This document shows positions 17,030-26,601 of a DNA stretch of 46,829 bases, in pieces. The notes under the pieces were generated by a model. It was not told the origin of the DNA, did no database searches, and saw only the letters and a program-made list of their open reading frames with translations. Location of the stretch: NCBI GenBank assembly GCA_023260695.1, contig JALQUR010000588.1, forward strand, positions 1 through 46,829, read 5' to 3'. The DNA comes from Planctomycetaceae bacterium (GTDB lineage Bacteria; Planctomycetota; Planctomycetia; Planctomycetales; Planctomycetaceae). Both the position numbers and the translations under genes were made by a program. Each line of letters opens with the position of its first letter. Within the stretch, counting starts at the first letter, position 1.

Positions 17030-20000
17030 TCGTTTCCTCCTTTCCCGTACCGTTCCTCGAACACTTCCCAGGCTCGGGCGTAGTCGGCTTCGCGGTCGAC
17101 TTTGGTGAAGGGCGGATAGAAGGTCTTCGTGACAGTTTGCAGACCGTCGTCGATCTCCCAGCTGACGTCCAGCATGAGGGGAACGCGGTCGGGGCCGTAG
17201 ACGGATTCCAGTTGCCGGATTCGCCAGGGGGTGAATTCGCAGTCGGGCTGACCGTCGTCGGTATTATCCGGTTGACTGATTTCCAGATCGGGATTCTCTT
17301 CCAGGGCCTGCCGCAGCTGATCGCGTGCGACAACATAACGGCCGATCGACGCGAATTGCGTCAGATTCCACAACTCCGCTGCTCGTTCCAGTGTAATGGA
17401 CGTTTGTTCCGCAAATGGCCATTCAGGGTCCAAGGCATCCTCCGCAGCCCGGGTCACGTACGCCTCGGGAAAAAAATTGGATGCTGTTTGGAGCGCCGCG
17501 CGGAATTCGGTGCCGCCCTGGTTTTTGCGGGTGGTGTTGGGGATGTGGCGTCCTCGGGCGTCGTACTGGTCGACCAGTTCGTACTGCCGCATGACGGGAA
17601 ACTGGACTCGGTAAATGGTGAGTAGTTCGTCGAGTGTGAGTCCCAGGGCCAGGGCGACCAGCACGTCGATCTCGACCAATGCCTGCCGGCGGGCAAAATC
17701 CGTCCGCAGCGGCGTCTTCCAGGTCCAGCGGTCCGGATCGAGCTGACTCCACGGCAGCTCATACGGATACCCCATCTCGTCGGGATCGGAGGGAGTTGTC
17801 AGTTTCCGGTTTCCAGTTTCCAGAGGTGTTGCAGATACCTGTGATTCACTGGAAACTGGAAACTGCCCACTGGAAACTCCTCCAAGCCGCGGATCGTCGC
17901 TCGTCCATGCCTCGTCACGGATCGACGCATCGGCCACCTCCGTCCACAACTCCTCGTACGCTCGCGTCAGGCAGTTCAGACGAAGGGCGCGAGCGATCAT
18001 CGGTGGGTCAAACTGAGACGTGATTAGGGGAAGTCCGCGAAGGTCATCGTCGTGGATGTTGGAGCGCCCCTTGATCTTGATGTAGAAATCGAAAGGAACA
18101 GAAACTGTGCATGCTGAGAAAAGTAAGAGGGTGACTGGCTGAGAGAACATTACGACTCTCACGCCGTTGATCGCCGAACAGCCTCTTGGCAGGAGACTGC
18201 CGACGAGCGTCCTTTCGTTCGCAGGTTGTCCCATCGCGCGAATGCCGACTTTCGGCCAATCGGAAAGCGGTCGCGCTTTCAGGTTTGGAGGAGCCCAATC
18301 GACGTTGATCTTGTCAAATGCTGCCAGATTCCCTTTCGCATTGCCGAGACGGTAGACGGATCGTGGCAAGTATTTCGACGAAATCTCACGAAGATCGATG
18401 TCGTCGTATGCTCTCTGTGTCGTGCACGCTTCCCGAGCGGTTTTATTCAGAGGGATGCCTACATATATGTGGGGTCCAGACACGACCCATTCGTTCGCAA
18501 GGCACGGCTGAAAGCTGGGATTATCCTCACGAGTGATTGCGCCGTCTTTCTGACCAATGGTCTCGTTGATGAGTGTGGTAGAAGTATAGGACCGCCCAAG
18601 CGACCCAACAGTTGCGGGATAATCGGCGAACCGCAGGAGGACTTTCATCATCCCCTTACTGTGAATTTGCGGAAGGCGTGATTCGTTGGGAGCCGTCTCG
18701 GAGTCTTCAAACACGGTCTTGAAAAGCGCGAGAATACTTGAATCTACGTCGACGATCCTGTTGACGTGCCCGCGGAAGTCCCAATGCCCGTCGTCTCGTT
18801 TTATCGCGGGGGTTGGCTCAGCTATATCCGTGTGCGTGTGACAGCGACTGATGGTTGTTGCTGAAAACACATTCGCAATAAGCTGAAACTGTGGTTCACG
18901 CGGTTCCGATCGGAACACGTTGATGCTAAACGCCATTCGGTTTCCGACATCGGGAAACAAAAGCAATTCGTTCTTAAACTGATAGTGAGAGATCAGACGT
19001 GCGTAGTACGAAGCTCGGAACTCTCCACCATTGGGATCGTCGAATAGGCCTTCCGGATGAAGCAGTGCGCCTGTGCCTGAATTGGAAAGAATCGTCCACG
19101 AGCGAGTAAGAAAATTCTTGTAGAGGTTTGTCCGTCCCGATTGCAGCTCCGGGTAGATCCGGATTGATGCCAAGTTTGCGCTAGTGCCGGAGAAGCGTTG
19201 GAACTCTTGCCCGAATGTCGCCTTTGATGCAGTATCGCAAATCACAAGTGGTCGCGCTGCGGTGTATCCCGCACTGCTCAACTCTTTGACGCCCAACGCT
19301 CCATCAAATTCACTCAGTACCGCGCCTTCTGGCCAGTCGACTTGTATCCACGGCGGGTTTCCAACAACCAAATCAAACCCATCCCGCTCAGCGTGGGGGC
19401 CGAGGACTTCTGGGAAGACCAGTTCCCAGTGATGAAAGTTTTGCTCGTCACTCAGAGTGCGTGCCAGGTCGTACCACGGAACGGCGTCGGAAAGCATCTG
19501 TGTATCGGGCACCTGGCCTTCGGCCGCCGCCAGCAGCACGTCCACTTGAAAGCCGAGCTGATCGCTCATCATCTGAATCGTCAGCGGATCGGTGGGTGCC
19601 TGAGAATTCAACAGAAACCTGGCACTGGCAAGAAACGCGTCCCGCGACGGCAGGTCGGTCACTCCCTCAAGTGGCCAGAACCACAACGCACACCACGCGT
19701 CCATCACCAGCTTGAGCCGCTGAAAACTGCCGCTTGTGCTTTCCAGCTCAGCTTTCTCCCGCTCCTGGTCCGCGAGCGACGGACCGGCATCGACCGCCTC
19801 GGGCAGGTGCCCTGGAACTGGCCACACCGTGGCCGTACACGCAGTCCGCTGCAGAGCTGCGTGCCGTTGCGTGCCGTAGTTGTCCCACCGCTGGTCGATC
19901 AGATCGCAGATCTTTCGGGCTTCGTTGATCTGCTCCTTCGACCATTTCGGTTTGGCTTCCTTCGTGATCCACTTTTTCGCATGGCCGCACGCCTCCGACC

Positions 20001-22581
20001 AGAACTCTCTCATCAGCTTGTCACTGTGAGTCGGCACCATATCGGGATCGAAGACCAGGAAGTGATAGATCTCATCCTCGCGACGTTCTTCGCCCGGACG
20101 CAGTAAACGAGGAACACCTGGAGTGATCTCACGAGGGCGATCTTTGGGAAAAAGGGTTTCCGCGTGATGCTCTGCGTTTTCGACTGGCGCTGCGAATCTG
20201 TGTGATTCACCCGCAAACTCCTTCGCCTTTGCGGCTGTCCACGCATGTTCGCCGCGTTTCAGCTGGTCGACTGTCCAGACTGCTCGCCGGGCACCGATCA
20301 GGCTGTTCCCACAGCGCAGCCGCAGACCGAACCACGGAGTGGCTCCGGACTGATAAACATCTCGGCCGCCGTTCCGACCAGGCTCAAGCAGCAGACGGTG
20401 AATACACCCCAGCCAGAGCGACAGCTGCCCCAGCTCTACCGCCGTTGCGTTCAGGTCCACGCCGTAAATATTGTTCGTCGCGATGTAGTGCTTGACGCGG
20501 CGGAGTTCGTCACCAAACCGCGCCGGCTCAATGCTGGCCGAAATAGTGCCGTGGCCTGATTCAAGATTCAGATCGGCCAGAGGAACCACGCCTTCAGCGT
20601 ACCTTTGCTGCAGCTGCTTCTGTTTCAATTCCAGATAGCGCAATGCCAACTGCTCCGCGGCTTCGTTCAAAAACGCACCACTGCCCATGGCCGGTTCGCA
20701 GATCTTTAATTCCAGAATCTTGTCGGCGTCGTCCGGTGTGTAATCCTTCAGCAGCTCTCGCAGCGCTTCTTCAACCAGGCATTTGGTGAGCACTTCCGGC
20801 GTGTAGTACGACGCCGACTGTTCGCGGTCGATCCCGTTCAGGTGCAGGATGAATTCGCCTTTGCGGTAGATCCGCGGTTTGCCATCGGCCAGCCGTTCTA
20901 CCGTGTCCACGGGCTGCTGATTGCCTTTGGAATTGGTCTCGTAGGCGAACTCTTCCAGTCGCTCCAGCGGCACAAACCATGTGGGTGTCTTCTTGTCGCC
21001 AAAACTCTTGCTGGCCGGTTTTACGTGAATCAGATCCCGATCGGCAATCATTCCCCGGTACGACAATAAGCCTTCGTACACCGCCCCCAGCTGGTTGATG
21101 CCCAGTTCCGCGTAATTGACTCGGCCCACCGTACGCGTGTTCTTGTCAGTGCTTAATGACAGCTTGCGAATCACCTGCTGCAGACACTGATTGGACAGAC
21201 GCGCTCGATTCAGCAGTGGCGTGGCGTGCGGGGCAAACAGCGTGGCCGTCAAGGGCCGCACTTCGAAGGCTCGCACGGAATTTGACAGGCCCGCCAATGG
21301 CCGCGCCGCCTGCGTCCCCGCCGCGTCGTGCGGATGAAAGCCCTGATGGATCATCTGGAACAGCTGCTTCAGATGCTGATGAAAGTAGGTGCCCGCTGCC
21401 GTGGCTTCGGTCAGCGGAACCAGTTCCAGATCCCGCAAGGCTTCCAGACTGTACCCCAGTCGATACATGTCGTCGTCGACGGGCAGGATCTCCAGCTCTC
21501 CACCACGAGCTTCCGCGTAAAAGCAGAACAGCAGACGGTACACAAAGGTCAACGCTTCCCGCCGCAGATGCTCCGCGGTGATCGCCGGCAGCTCCACGGC
21601 CTGCGGTTCCCCAGCAGCACCTGTCCGGCTTTCATTGGCCAGGCTGCCGGCATCGCGAAGTTCGTCCGGTGTCAGCCGCAGCAGCGGCTTCCGCTGGCGT
21701 TCCACGCGATCCTGCGCCCATTCATTCACCAGCAGTTCAATGGCTTCCCGGACTGCAAACTGCAGGCTTTCAGTCACGCCGTGGGCGAATTTGTGACTTT
21801 GCTCTTCCAGTCGATCCAGCAGCACATCGTCCGATTCGCCGCCCGGGCAGAGCGCTTCGGCAGAAAGGAACGCAGACACATGGTTGAAGGTCTCCTTTTC
21901 CCGGCGACCGAAAGCATCATCCAGATCAAATGCCAGGTAACGCCCCTGTGACCACGTCTTGCGATCCAGCAACAGCAACTGCGTTCCGGCCAGAAACAGA
22001 ATCCAGCGTGGTGCTGCTTCGTCGGTGAAGATACGGCCGATACATCGGGTCCAGTCGCCGGCACACAGTTTGGCCGGTTTGCTGCCGTCGCCAGTTGCCG
22101 CGTCCGCCGTTGTCCCCGACGCACTGTCGCGCAGCACAGGCAACAGGCTTAACGGATCTTCGCTGGGCTGGCCTTCCTTCAGACTGCCGTCGGGCAGGCA
22201 GAAATGCGTTTCACAGACCAGCAGCCACGGCTGATTGTAACGATGGACCCGACCGAGCGTCGGTACGACACTGTCGCCGCCTTCCACCGAAAACTGCAGC
22301 GGCTGCAGGTCTGAGTAGCCCAGAGCATGCAGCAGTTGCGTGTGCCATGCCCGAATTTCGTCTCCCGCGGATTGCCGTTCTTCCGGCAACAGCTGATCCA
22401 GTGCCTGCGTCTTGGCACGAAAAAACAGCTGCCCCAAAGCCTGCAGTCTGCGGGGAATGGAACTGGAACCCTGTTCGTTCCAGCGGGACACCAGTTCCTT
22501 CACGTCCTTACTGAAGGTACTGTCCAGGTAGTGCGAGGAATAGTATTCGCCGACATTGGTGATGCAGGTGTCGAGGGGCAT
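17026..22581 (-). CDS. drmMI: Large N6-adenine DNA methylase, PglX/DrmMI-like
   Basis: Protein of 1851 aa. A long N-terminal region (1-600) precedes the methylase core: motif I KICEPAMGSGAFLNEAAEQ near 622-641 (SAM binding) and motif IV NPPW near 1073 (target adenine). The ~445 residues between them hold extra helical material. The C-terminal third (~1100-1850) resembles the target-recognition part of Eco57I/PglX-type enzymes. Such enzymes mark host DNA as self in BREX and DISARM. The ATG overlaps the stop of the preceding small gene (TAATG) and the stop overlaps the DUF429 start. An in-frame repeat element at codons ~1567-1595 adds about 28 residues. The drmMI label rests on the neighbouring DrmD-like gene and should be read as DrmMI-like; PglX of BREX is close, but no BREX partners (PglZ, BrxC, BrxL) are present. 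Confidence 0.8.
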   Translation of the reverse strand: MPLDTCITNVGEYYSSHYLDSTFSKDVKELVSRWNEQGSSSIPRRLQALGQLFFRAKTQALDQLLPEERQSAGDEIRAWHTQLLHALGYSDLQPLQFSVEGGDSVVPTLGRVHRYNQPWLLVCETHFCLPDGSLKEGQPSEDPLSLLPVLRDSASGTTADAATGDGSKPAKLCAGDWTRCIGRIFTDEAAPRWILFLAGTQLLLLDRKTWSQGRYLAFDLDDAFGRREKETFNHVSAFLSAEALCPGGESDDVLLDRLEEQSHKFAHGVTESLQFAVREAIELLVNEWAQDRVERQRKPLLRLTPDELRDAGSLANESRTGAAGEPQAVELPAITAEHLRREALTFVYRLLFCFYAEARGGELEILPVDDDMYRLGYSLEALRDLELVPLTEATAAGTYFHQHLKQLFQMIHQGFHPHDAAGTQAARPLAGLSNSVRAFEVRPLTATLFAPHATPLLNRARLSNQCLQQVIRKLSLSTDKNTRTVGRVNYAELGINQLGAVYEGLLSYRGMIADRDLIHVKPASKSFGDKKTPTWFVPLERLEEFAYETNSKGNQQPVDTVERLADGKPRIYRKGEFILHLNGIDREQSASYYTPEVLTKCLVEEALRELLKDYTPDDADKILELKICEPAMGSGAFLNEAAEQLALRYLELKQKQLQQRYAEGVVPLADLNLESGHGTISASIEPARFGDELRRVKHYIATNNIYGVDLNATAVELGQLSLWLGCIHRLLLEPGRNGGRDVYQSGATPWFGLRLRCGNSLIGARRAVWTVDQLKRGEHAWTAAKAKEFAGESHRFAAPVENAEHHAETLFPKDRPREITPGVPRLLRPGEERREDEIYHFLVFDPDMVPTHSDKLMREFWSEACGHAKKWITKEAKPKWSKEQINEARKICDLIDQRWDNYGTQRHAALQRTACTATVWPVPGHLPEAVDAGPSLADQEREKAELESTSGSFQRLKLVMDAWCALWFWPLEGVTDLPSRDAFLASARFLLNSQAPTDPLTIQMMSDQLGFQVDVLLAAAEGQVPDTQMLSDAVPWYDLARTLSDEQNFHHWELVFPEVLGPHAERDGFDLVVGNPPWIQVDWPEGAVLSEFDGALGVKELSSAGYTAARPLVICDTASKATFGQEFQRFSGTSANLASIRIYPELQSGRTNLYKNFLTRSWTILSNSGTGALLHPEGLFDDPNGGEFRASYYARLISHYQFKNELLLFPDVGNRMAFSINVFRSEPREPQFQLIANVFSATTISRCHTHTDIAEPTPAIKRDDGHWDFRGHVNRIVDVDSSILALFKTVFEDSETAPNESRLPQIHSKGMMKVLLRFADYPATVGSLGRSYTSTTLINETIGQKDGAITREDNPSFQPCLANEWVVSGPHIYVGIPLNKTAREACTTQRAYDDIDLREISSKYLPRSVYRLGNAKGNLAAFDKINVDWAPPNLKARPLSDWPKVGIRAMGQPANERTLVGSLLPRGCSAINGVRVVMFSQPVTLLLFSACTVSVPFDFYIKIKGRSNIHDDDLRGLPLITSQFDPPMIARALRLNCLTRAYEELWTEVADASIRDEAWTSDDPRLGGVSSGQFPVSSESQVSATPLETGNRKLTTPSDPDEMGYPYELPWSQLDPDRWTWKTPLRTDFARRQALVEIDVLVALALGLTLDELLTIYRVQFPVMRQYELVDQYDARGRHIPNTTRKNQGGTEFRAALQTASNFFPEAYVTRAAEDALDPEWPFAEQTSITLERAAELWNLTQFASIGRYVVARDQLRQALEENPDLEISQPDNTDDGQPDCEFTPWRIRQLESVYGPDRVPLMLDVSWEIDDGLQTVTKTFYPPFTKVDREADYARAWEVFEERYGKGGNE
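17799..17880. repeat. Palindromic TTTCCAG repeat element inside the methylase gene
   Basis: Left block at ~17799-17823 contains three tandem TTTCC(A/G)G units. Right block at ~17848-17877 contains the complementary CTGGAAA units. GGTTTCCAGTTTCCAG can pair with CTGGAAACTGGAAACT, forming a long hairpin. The element stays in frame and encodes a Ser/Thr-rich insert (FPVSSESQ, LETGNRKL). A related block lies at 22584-22603, at the end of the small gene just upstream of the methylase. This type of dispersed palindrome is normally intergenic. Confidence 0.75.
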
Positions 22582-23024
22582 TAGTTTCCAGTCTCCACTT
22601 TCCGGCCCACAGAAGACGGGGTGTGGTGGTTTGTTGACAGTGAGCGAATCCGGCCATTGCGGCCCCGAGAGACTTTCGGGGAGTGTTGCGGCAGCTGGCC
22701 GGTGACTGTGGTGTTCAGGTCATCACGGGTGTGCCGGTCATCAAGTGTGTTCAGCTCAACAAGGTCGGCGGCCCGTGCAACCGTGGTCTTCCGCTTCACC
22801 GGGGAATGTCGCGTGCTTCCACTGCACAGACGGGATTCCCCAGTTGTCAGTCGACCGAGGGCCTCCGCAATGCGGTCGGGGACCGCAACGGCCGCGGCAT
22901 GCACTGGGGCGGGCAAGCCAGACCGCTGATCCGCAGGAAGCGCACTTCTGCGGCCGCATATTGCTCTGGCTGACGGCATCGCCCGCTGCCAGACAATCAG
23001 CTGCTGGTACCGCTGCGGATCCAT
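22581..23024 (-). pseudogene. Four-helix-bundle (S23/IVP-like) protein, eroded or highly divergent
   Basis: From the ATG at 23024 (GAGAAG upstream) the 147-aa frame begins RYQQLIVWQRAM, the signature start of the four-helix-bundle proteins also found in 23S rRNA intervening sequences. It continues with LPADQRSGL and AAVAVPDRIAEALGRLTTGE, the second family hallmark. Positions normally occupied by helix-forming residues are replaced by Arg, Pro and Ser, and the last ~60 residues fit the family poorly, so I call it a decayed or fast-evolving copy. Yet the frame is unbroken, a GTG at 23069 overlaps the DrmD stop, and its TAA overlaps the methylase ATG, so translation through it may still couple the two genes. 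The 3' end runs into a TTTCCAG-type repeat like that in the methylase gene. Confidence 0.6.
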
Positions 23025-23065
23025 CGTCTTCTCATTCTGCCTGCTGAAAGCCGTCCACTGCACGC

Positions 23066-26059
23066 TCACTGCACTCCTTCAATCACCAGCACCAGCTGTG
23101 TGCTGGGCTGGGCCGACGCATTGATCCAGGTATCCTGCCAGTTGTCGTGGCGATCGGCGATGTACGCATCAATCTCATCCAGTTCTCGTTGACACGCGTG
23201 AGCTTTGGGATGGTTGGGAGGCAAGGTTTCCAGGCGTGTCTGCAGCAGCTCTCGCCGCCGCTGGCTCCAGTTGCGCAGCCGTCGGTTTTCCCGCCGCAGG
23301 AATGGGGTCAGGTCGTTCACCTTGTCTCGTCCCAGCTGCCGCATGTAGTCCAGGCTGTAATCCACGGCAGATTCCAGCAGGGCCGCTGCGCCCAGTTCCA
23401 GATTGCTGGTGTTGCCGTCGTTCACCAGCTGATCAAACCCGGCCGCATCCAGCGCTTCCCGCAGCGGTCGCTGCTCAAATCCGCCATTGGGACGGAACGA
23501 AATGGCGTGCGCATCCACCGCCAGGGGTGCGCCCGCCTGAGTACTCACCTGTCCAATGAAGCAGAAGCACAGTTCCCGAGGTTGCAGGCGTCGTGATGTG
23601 ATATGCGGGCATTGTCCCCGCTTCATCAGCATCAGCAGACGTTCGGTGATCCACTGCAGAATGGGCTGCTGGTCGGTGGCCAGCAGTTCGCGGGACCAGT
23701 GTCCTGAGGTATTGCGAGCAGCCAGGATCGCCAGTTCCACTCGATCCGGATCATTGGTCAGTCGGAACTGATTATCATCCGGCCATGCTTCAGCCGGAAT
23801 TGCCGTGGCACCGAATACAACATCGGCGGTGTTCCCGGGCGCCCCCAGCCGCCGCCGCAGATCAGCCGGTGCATTCAGCAGCATCAGTGGGCCGGATTCC
23901 TGCAGCGGGGTGTAGTCGGTGCCCAGTTCTGACAGCAGCCGATAACCGTCCATCAGAAACTGGCGGTCGCTGTACAGCCGCAATCGTGATTCGGTTGCAT
24001 TCGATGACGTCGCGTCGGCAGTGATTTCCAGCCCGGGTGCTGCGTCAGTTTCCCCCAGCAGATACCGCAGATAATCCTCACCAACTTCCGGGACGGCAGC
24101 TGCCAGCAATTGTTCCAGAGACTCAGTTTCCGGATCGGCGGTGGTCGCTGCCTGTTCCAGAACCGCGGTGTTACCGGACAGAATCCCGTGTTCAGCGATA
24201 TAGCGTTCTTCCGCTTCAGCGTCGTACAGTTTCAGGTGAGATTCGCCCTGCCGTGTGGAATGGTTGATCTCTTCCACCTTCTCCACCAGTCGCTGGAATA
24301 TGGTTTCATCACCCTGCAGCAGCCCTGCTTCCGTCCGCACACGCAGGTACCGCAGGATCGGGTTCTGCTTCTGGCCGAAGCGATCAATACGACCGTTGCG
24401 CTGAATCAGTGTGATGATCGACCATGGCAGATCGTAGTGGATGATGTGATGACACTGGTGGTGCAGGTTCACGCCTTCCGAAGCTACGTCGGTGGCCAGC
24501 ATCATCCGCATCTCGGATGCGCCGGTGCCAAATGCTTCCACAGTTTTCATCAGGTGCACGTCAGGGCAGGATCCGTTGATGGTGGCGAGGACCTGGTTCG
24601 GCTGCTGTTCAAATCTTGCGGAATACTTGAGCTTGAAGTCAGCAGCAATTGCGGCAGCCAGGGCATCCTGCGTTTCGCGGTATTCCGTAAACACCAGCAC
24701 CCGCGGGCAGCCAGCAGAACCATCCCAGCCGATGTCCCGCAGCTGAGCAAGCAGCATTTTGTAGCGTGATGATTCGCGAATGGTCAGGGCAGACAGCAGG
24801 ACCTCGATGCGTTCCAAAAACGGCAGTTCCGGGCTGTCGGGATCCTCTGCCCGGACGGTGGCAAGACGTTTTCTGAGCGTCTTCAGGCAGGATTCGGGGC
24901 TGGACAGAAACTGTTTGTAGATGCCGTACTGCACCAGCTGATTATTCTTCCAGCCGTCCTCGCCACGGTTGCGGGCAGCTTCGGCTCGGAGTTCCGACAG
25001 AATGGCGTAGATTTGTTCTTCCGACGGGGTCGCATTGACGGTTGTCTGTTCAATGGGCACCAGTTGTCGGTCCGTCAGGTTTTCGCCAGCGTCTTCGCGG
25101 ACGTCTTCCTTGAACCGCATCAGGAAGAACCCGCGAATGTCGTCGGCCGTGTATTCCCTGAAGTCCGGATCCGGGATGGCCGAAGGGTCCAGCAATGAGA
25201 TCAATCGGCCGAAGGTTTCGCGTTTGCCGTTGTGCGGCGTGGCGGTGGTCAGCAGCATCGAATCGGTGCGGCGGGACAACAACCGTGCCAGACGATAAGC
25301 CAGGTGTCGTTCCGGCACGCTGGCACCGGCAACGTTGTGCGCTTCATCAATGACCACGCAGTCCCAGCGTGTGTTTTCGAGGAAATGCCGGTAGCTGCCG
25401 ACATTCTTCAGCGTATCGATGCTGATGATGACGCGATGGTAAACTTCAAATGGATTCTTGTTGGCCGGGATTCGCAATCGCAGTCTGGCGATGCCGGCGG
25501 AATCCAGCCGCACCAGCGGAATCCCGAAACGATTCCAGAGCTCAGACTGAAACTGGGTAAGCATCGACTTTTTTGCCAGCACCAGAATTCGGTTGGCTCG
25601 CCCCCGCCGCATCAGTTCGGACAGGATCATGCCCACCTGGATCGTCTTCCCCAGCCCCACCGCGTCAGCCAGCAGCAGCCGCGGACGCAGCTGGCCCAGT
25701 GCCAGACGAACCGCCTCTACCTGGAAGGGCATCGGTTTGAATGCGCCCATGGCTTCCGGATCGGGATTGAGCCCGGTGGCGGGCATCTGTCGAAGTTGTG
25801 CTTCCAGAAACAGGCGGGCATTTCGGAAGCCATTGGAGGTATCCGGGATGAGCTTTGTCTTGCGGGGATCGATTGGTTCGATGATATCCAGCTGCGTCAG
25901 GAAAACGGCCTGATGACCGCGGACCAGATCATCGGTTCCCACACAGTGAACGGCGTAATGCGTATGGCTGTGATCGGCAGGATCCACTCGAGTGACCAGC
26001 CATTCTGCATCTCGACAAAGCACTCGCATCCCCGGGGCGGGAGCGGAGACACTAGACAT
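23066..26059 (-). CDS. drmD: SNF2-family helicase, DrmD-like
   Basis: Protein of 997 aa. SF2/SNF2 motor: LLADAVGLGKTIQ near 128-140 (Walker A), VVIDEAHN near 233, TTATPHNG, and the C-terminal lobe with ATDVASEGVNL and QRNGRIDRFGQ near 555-565. The last ~350 residues are helical and charged, without a motif I can name. Length and layout match DrmD of class 1 DISARM and the related DpdE; with the adjacent methylase, DrmD is the better fit. I chose the ATG at 26059, which has GAGG about 9 nt upstream and overlaps the preceding stop by 8 bp, rather than the in-frame start at 26077. In DISARM the SNF2 protein is needed for restriction of incoming DNA, although its exact step is unsettled. Confidence 0.82.
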   Translation of the reverse strand: MSSVSAPAPGMRVLCRDAEWLVTRVDPADHSHTHYAVHCVGTDDLVRGHQAVFLTQLDIIEPIDPRKTKLIPDTSNGFRNARLFLEAQLRQMPATGLNPDPEAMGAFKPMPFQVEAVRLALGQLRPRLLLADAVGLGKTIQVGMILSELMRRGRANRILVLAKKSMLTQFQSELWNRFGIPLVRLDSAGIARLRLRIPANKNPFEVYHRVIISIDTLKNVGSYRHFLENTRWDCVVIDEAHNVAGASVPERHLAYRLARLLSRRTDSMLLTTATPHNGKRETFGRLISLLDPSAIPDPDFREYTADDIRGFFLMRFKEDVREDAGENLTDRQLVPIEQTTVNATPSEEQIYAILSELRAEAARNRGEDGWKNNQLVQYGIYKQFLSSPESCLKTLRKRLATVRAEDPDSPELPFLERIEVLLSALTIRESSRYKMLLAQLRDIGWDGSAGCPRVLVFTEYRETQDALAAAIAADFKLKYSARFEQQPNQVLATINGSCPDVHLMKTVEAFGTGASEMRMMLATDVASEGVNLHHQCHHIIHYDLPWSIITLIQRNGRIDRFGQKQNPILRYLRVRTEAGLLQGDETIFQRLVEKVEEINHSTRQGESHLKLYDAEAEERYIAEHGILSGNTAVLEQAATTADPETESLEQLLAAAVPEVGEDYLRYLLGETDAAPGLEITADATSSNATESRLRLYSDRQFLMDGYRLLSELGTDYTPLQESGPLMLLNAPADLRRRLGAPGNTADVVFGATAIPAEAWPDDNQFRLTNDPDRVELAILAARNTSGHWSRELLATDQQPILQWITERLLMLMKRGQCPHITSRRLQPRELCFCFIGQVSTQAGAPLAVDAHAISFRPNGGFEQRPLREALDAAGFDQLVNDGNTSNLELGAAALLESAVDYSLDYMRQLGRDKVNDLTPFLRRENRRLRNWSQRRRELLQTRLETLPPNHPKAHACQRELDEIDAYIADRHDNWQDTWINASAQPSTQLVLVIEGVQ

Positions 26060-26471
26060 CGTCGTAATCCTCAACATTCAAACACAGGTGCGACCTGCCG
26101 ATGCAACGCAGGCAGGCGTTCAGCACTTCCGCATCGTCTTCAAAGCCCAGCGGCGAACTGAAATCCGGTTCTTCATCGGCATCACGGCAGAAATAGAACG
26201 CAGCAGCAGCGATCCAGTACTGCGCGTCGGCGGTCAAAGTAGCCCAGTCCTGCAGCGTCTGCAGAAGTGGACCGGCGATGCCTTCCGCCAGACGCAGATT
26301 GACCAGTGGGGAGTTCTGGTGTGCTTCGCGGGTGAGTTGCAGGTGATCGGCAACCGACTGCAGCAGACTGCCGGGAGTGACCTGCTGCGCAAGCTGTGCA
26401 CATTCGTGCAGTCGGTCCGCAACGGCCGCATTGAGGCCCACAGGCTGCGAATCAGGGACTGTCATAAGCAT
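26052..26471 (-). CDS. Small acidic protein heading the DISARM-like operon
   Basis: A 139-aa protein; ATG codons at 26471 and 26465 are both possible and neither has a strong ribosome binding site. The sequence is helical with a hydrophobic middle (DAQYWIAAAAFYF) and an acidic C-terminus containing DFSSPLGFEDDAEVLNACL and ending VEDYDDV. The GFEDDAEVLN segment is loosely reminiscent of the YkvA/DUF1232 pattern, but I would not assign it. Its stop overlaps the DrmD start by 8 bp, so it is part of the same transcript and probably a small partner of the SNF2 protein. It is the first gene after the terminators at 26602-26791, so the operon promoter should lie in 26472-26600; I see no clear -35/-10 pair there. 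Confidence 0.7.
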   Translation of the reverse strand: MLMTVPDSQPVGLNAAVADRLHECAQLAQQVTPGSLLQSVADHLQLTREAHQNSPLVNLRLAEGIAGPLLQTLQDWATLTADAQYWIAAAAFYFCRDADEEPDFSSPLGFEDDAEVLNACLRCIGRSHLCLNVEDYDDV

Positions 26472-26601
26472 CGGCCGTGTTGAAAACTGCAGGAATCCTT
26501 CTGTACTGTGTACCTCCCCAGGGGCAGGTCACAGCAGCACCTGATTCTGTCGTCTGGCTCAATGTTTGTTGACCGACTCGGGAGAGATTTCTGGCCGGAA
26601 T

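Noticed and set aside
25232-26161. 309-codon plus-strand frame opposite drmD
   Set aside because: Antisense to the SNF2 motor motifs and without recognisable domains or ribosome binding site; treated as a shadow. The same applies to frames at 19342-20106, 6461-7171 and 5759-6289.
17026-26471. BREX assignment for the methylase operon
   Set aside because: The methylase resembles PglX, but no PglZ, BrxC or BrxL/Lon gene is present, whereas a DrmD-like SNF2 helicase is adjacent.
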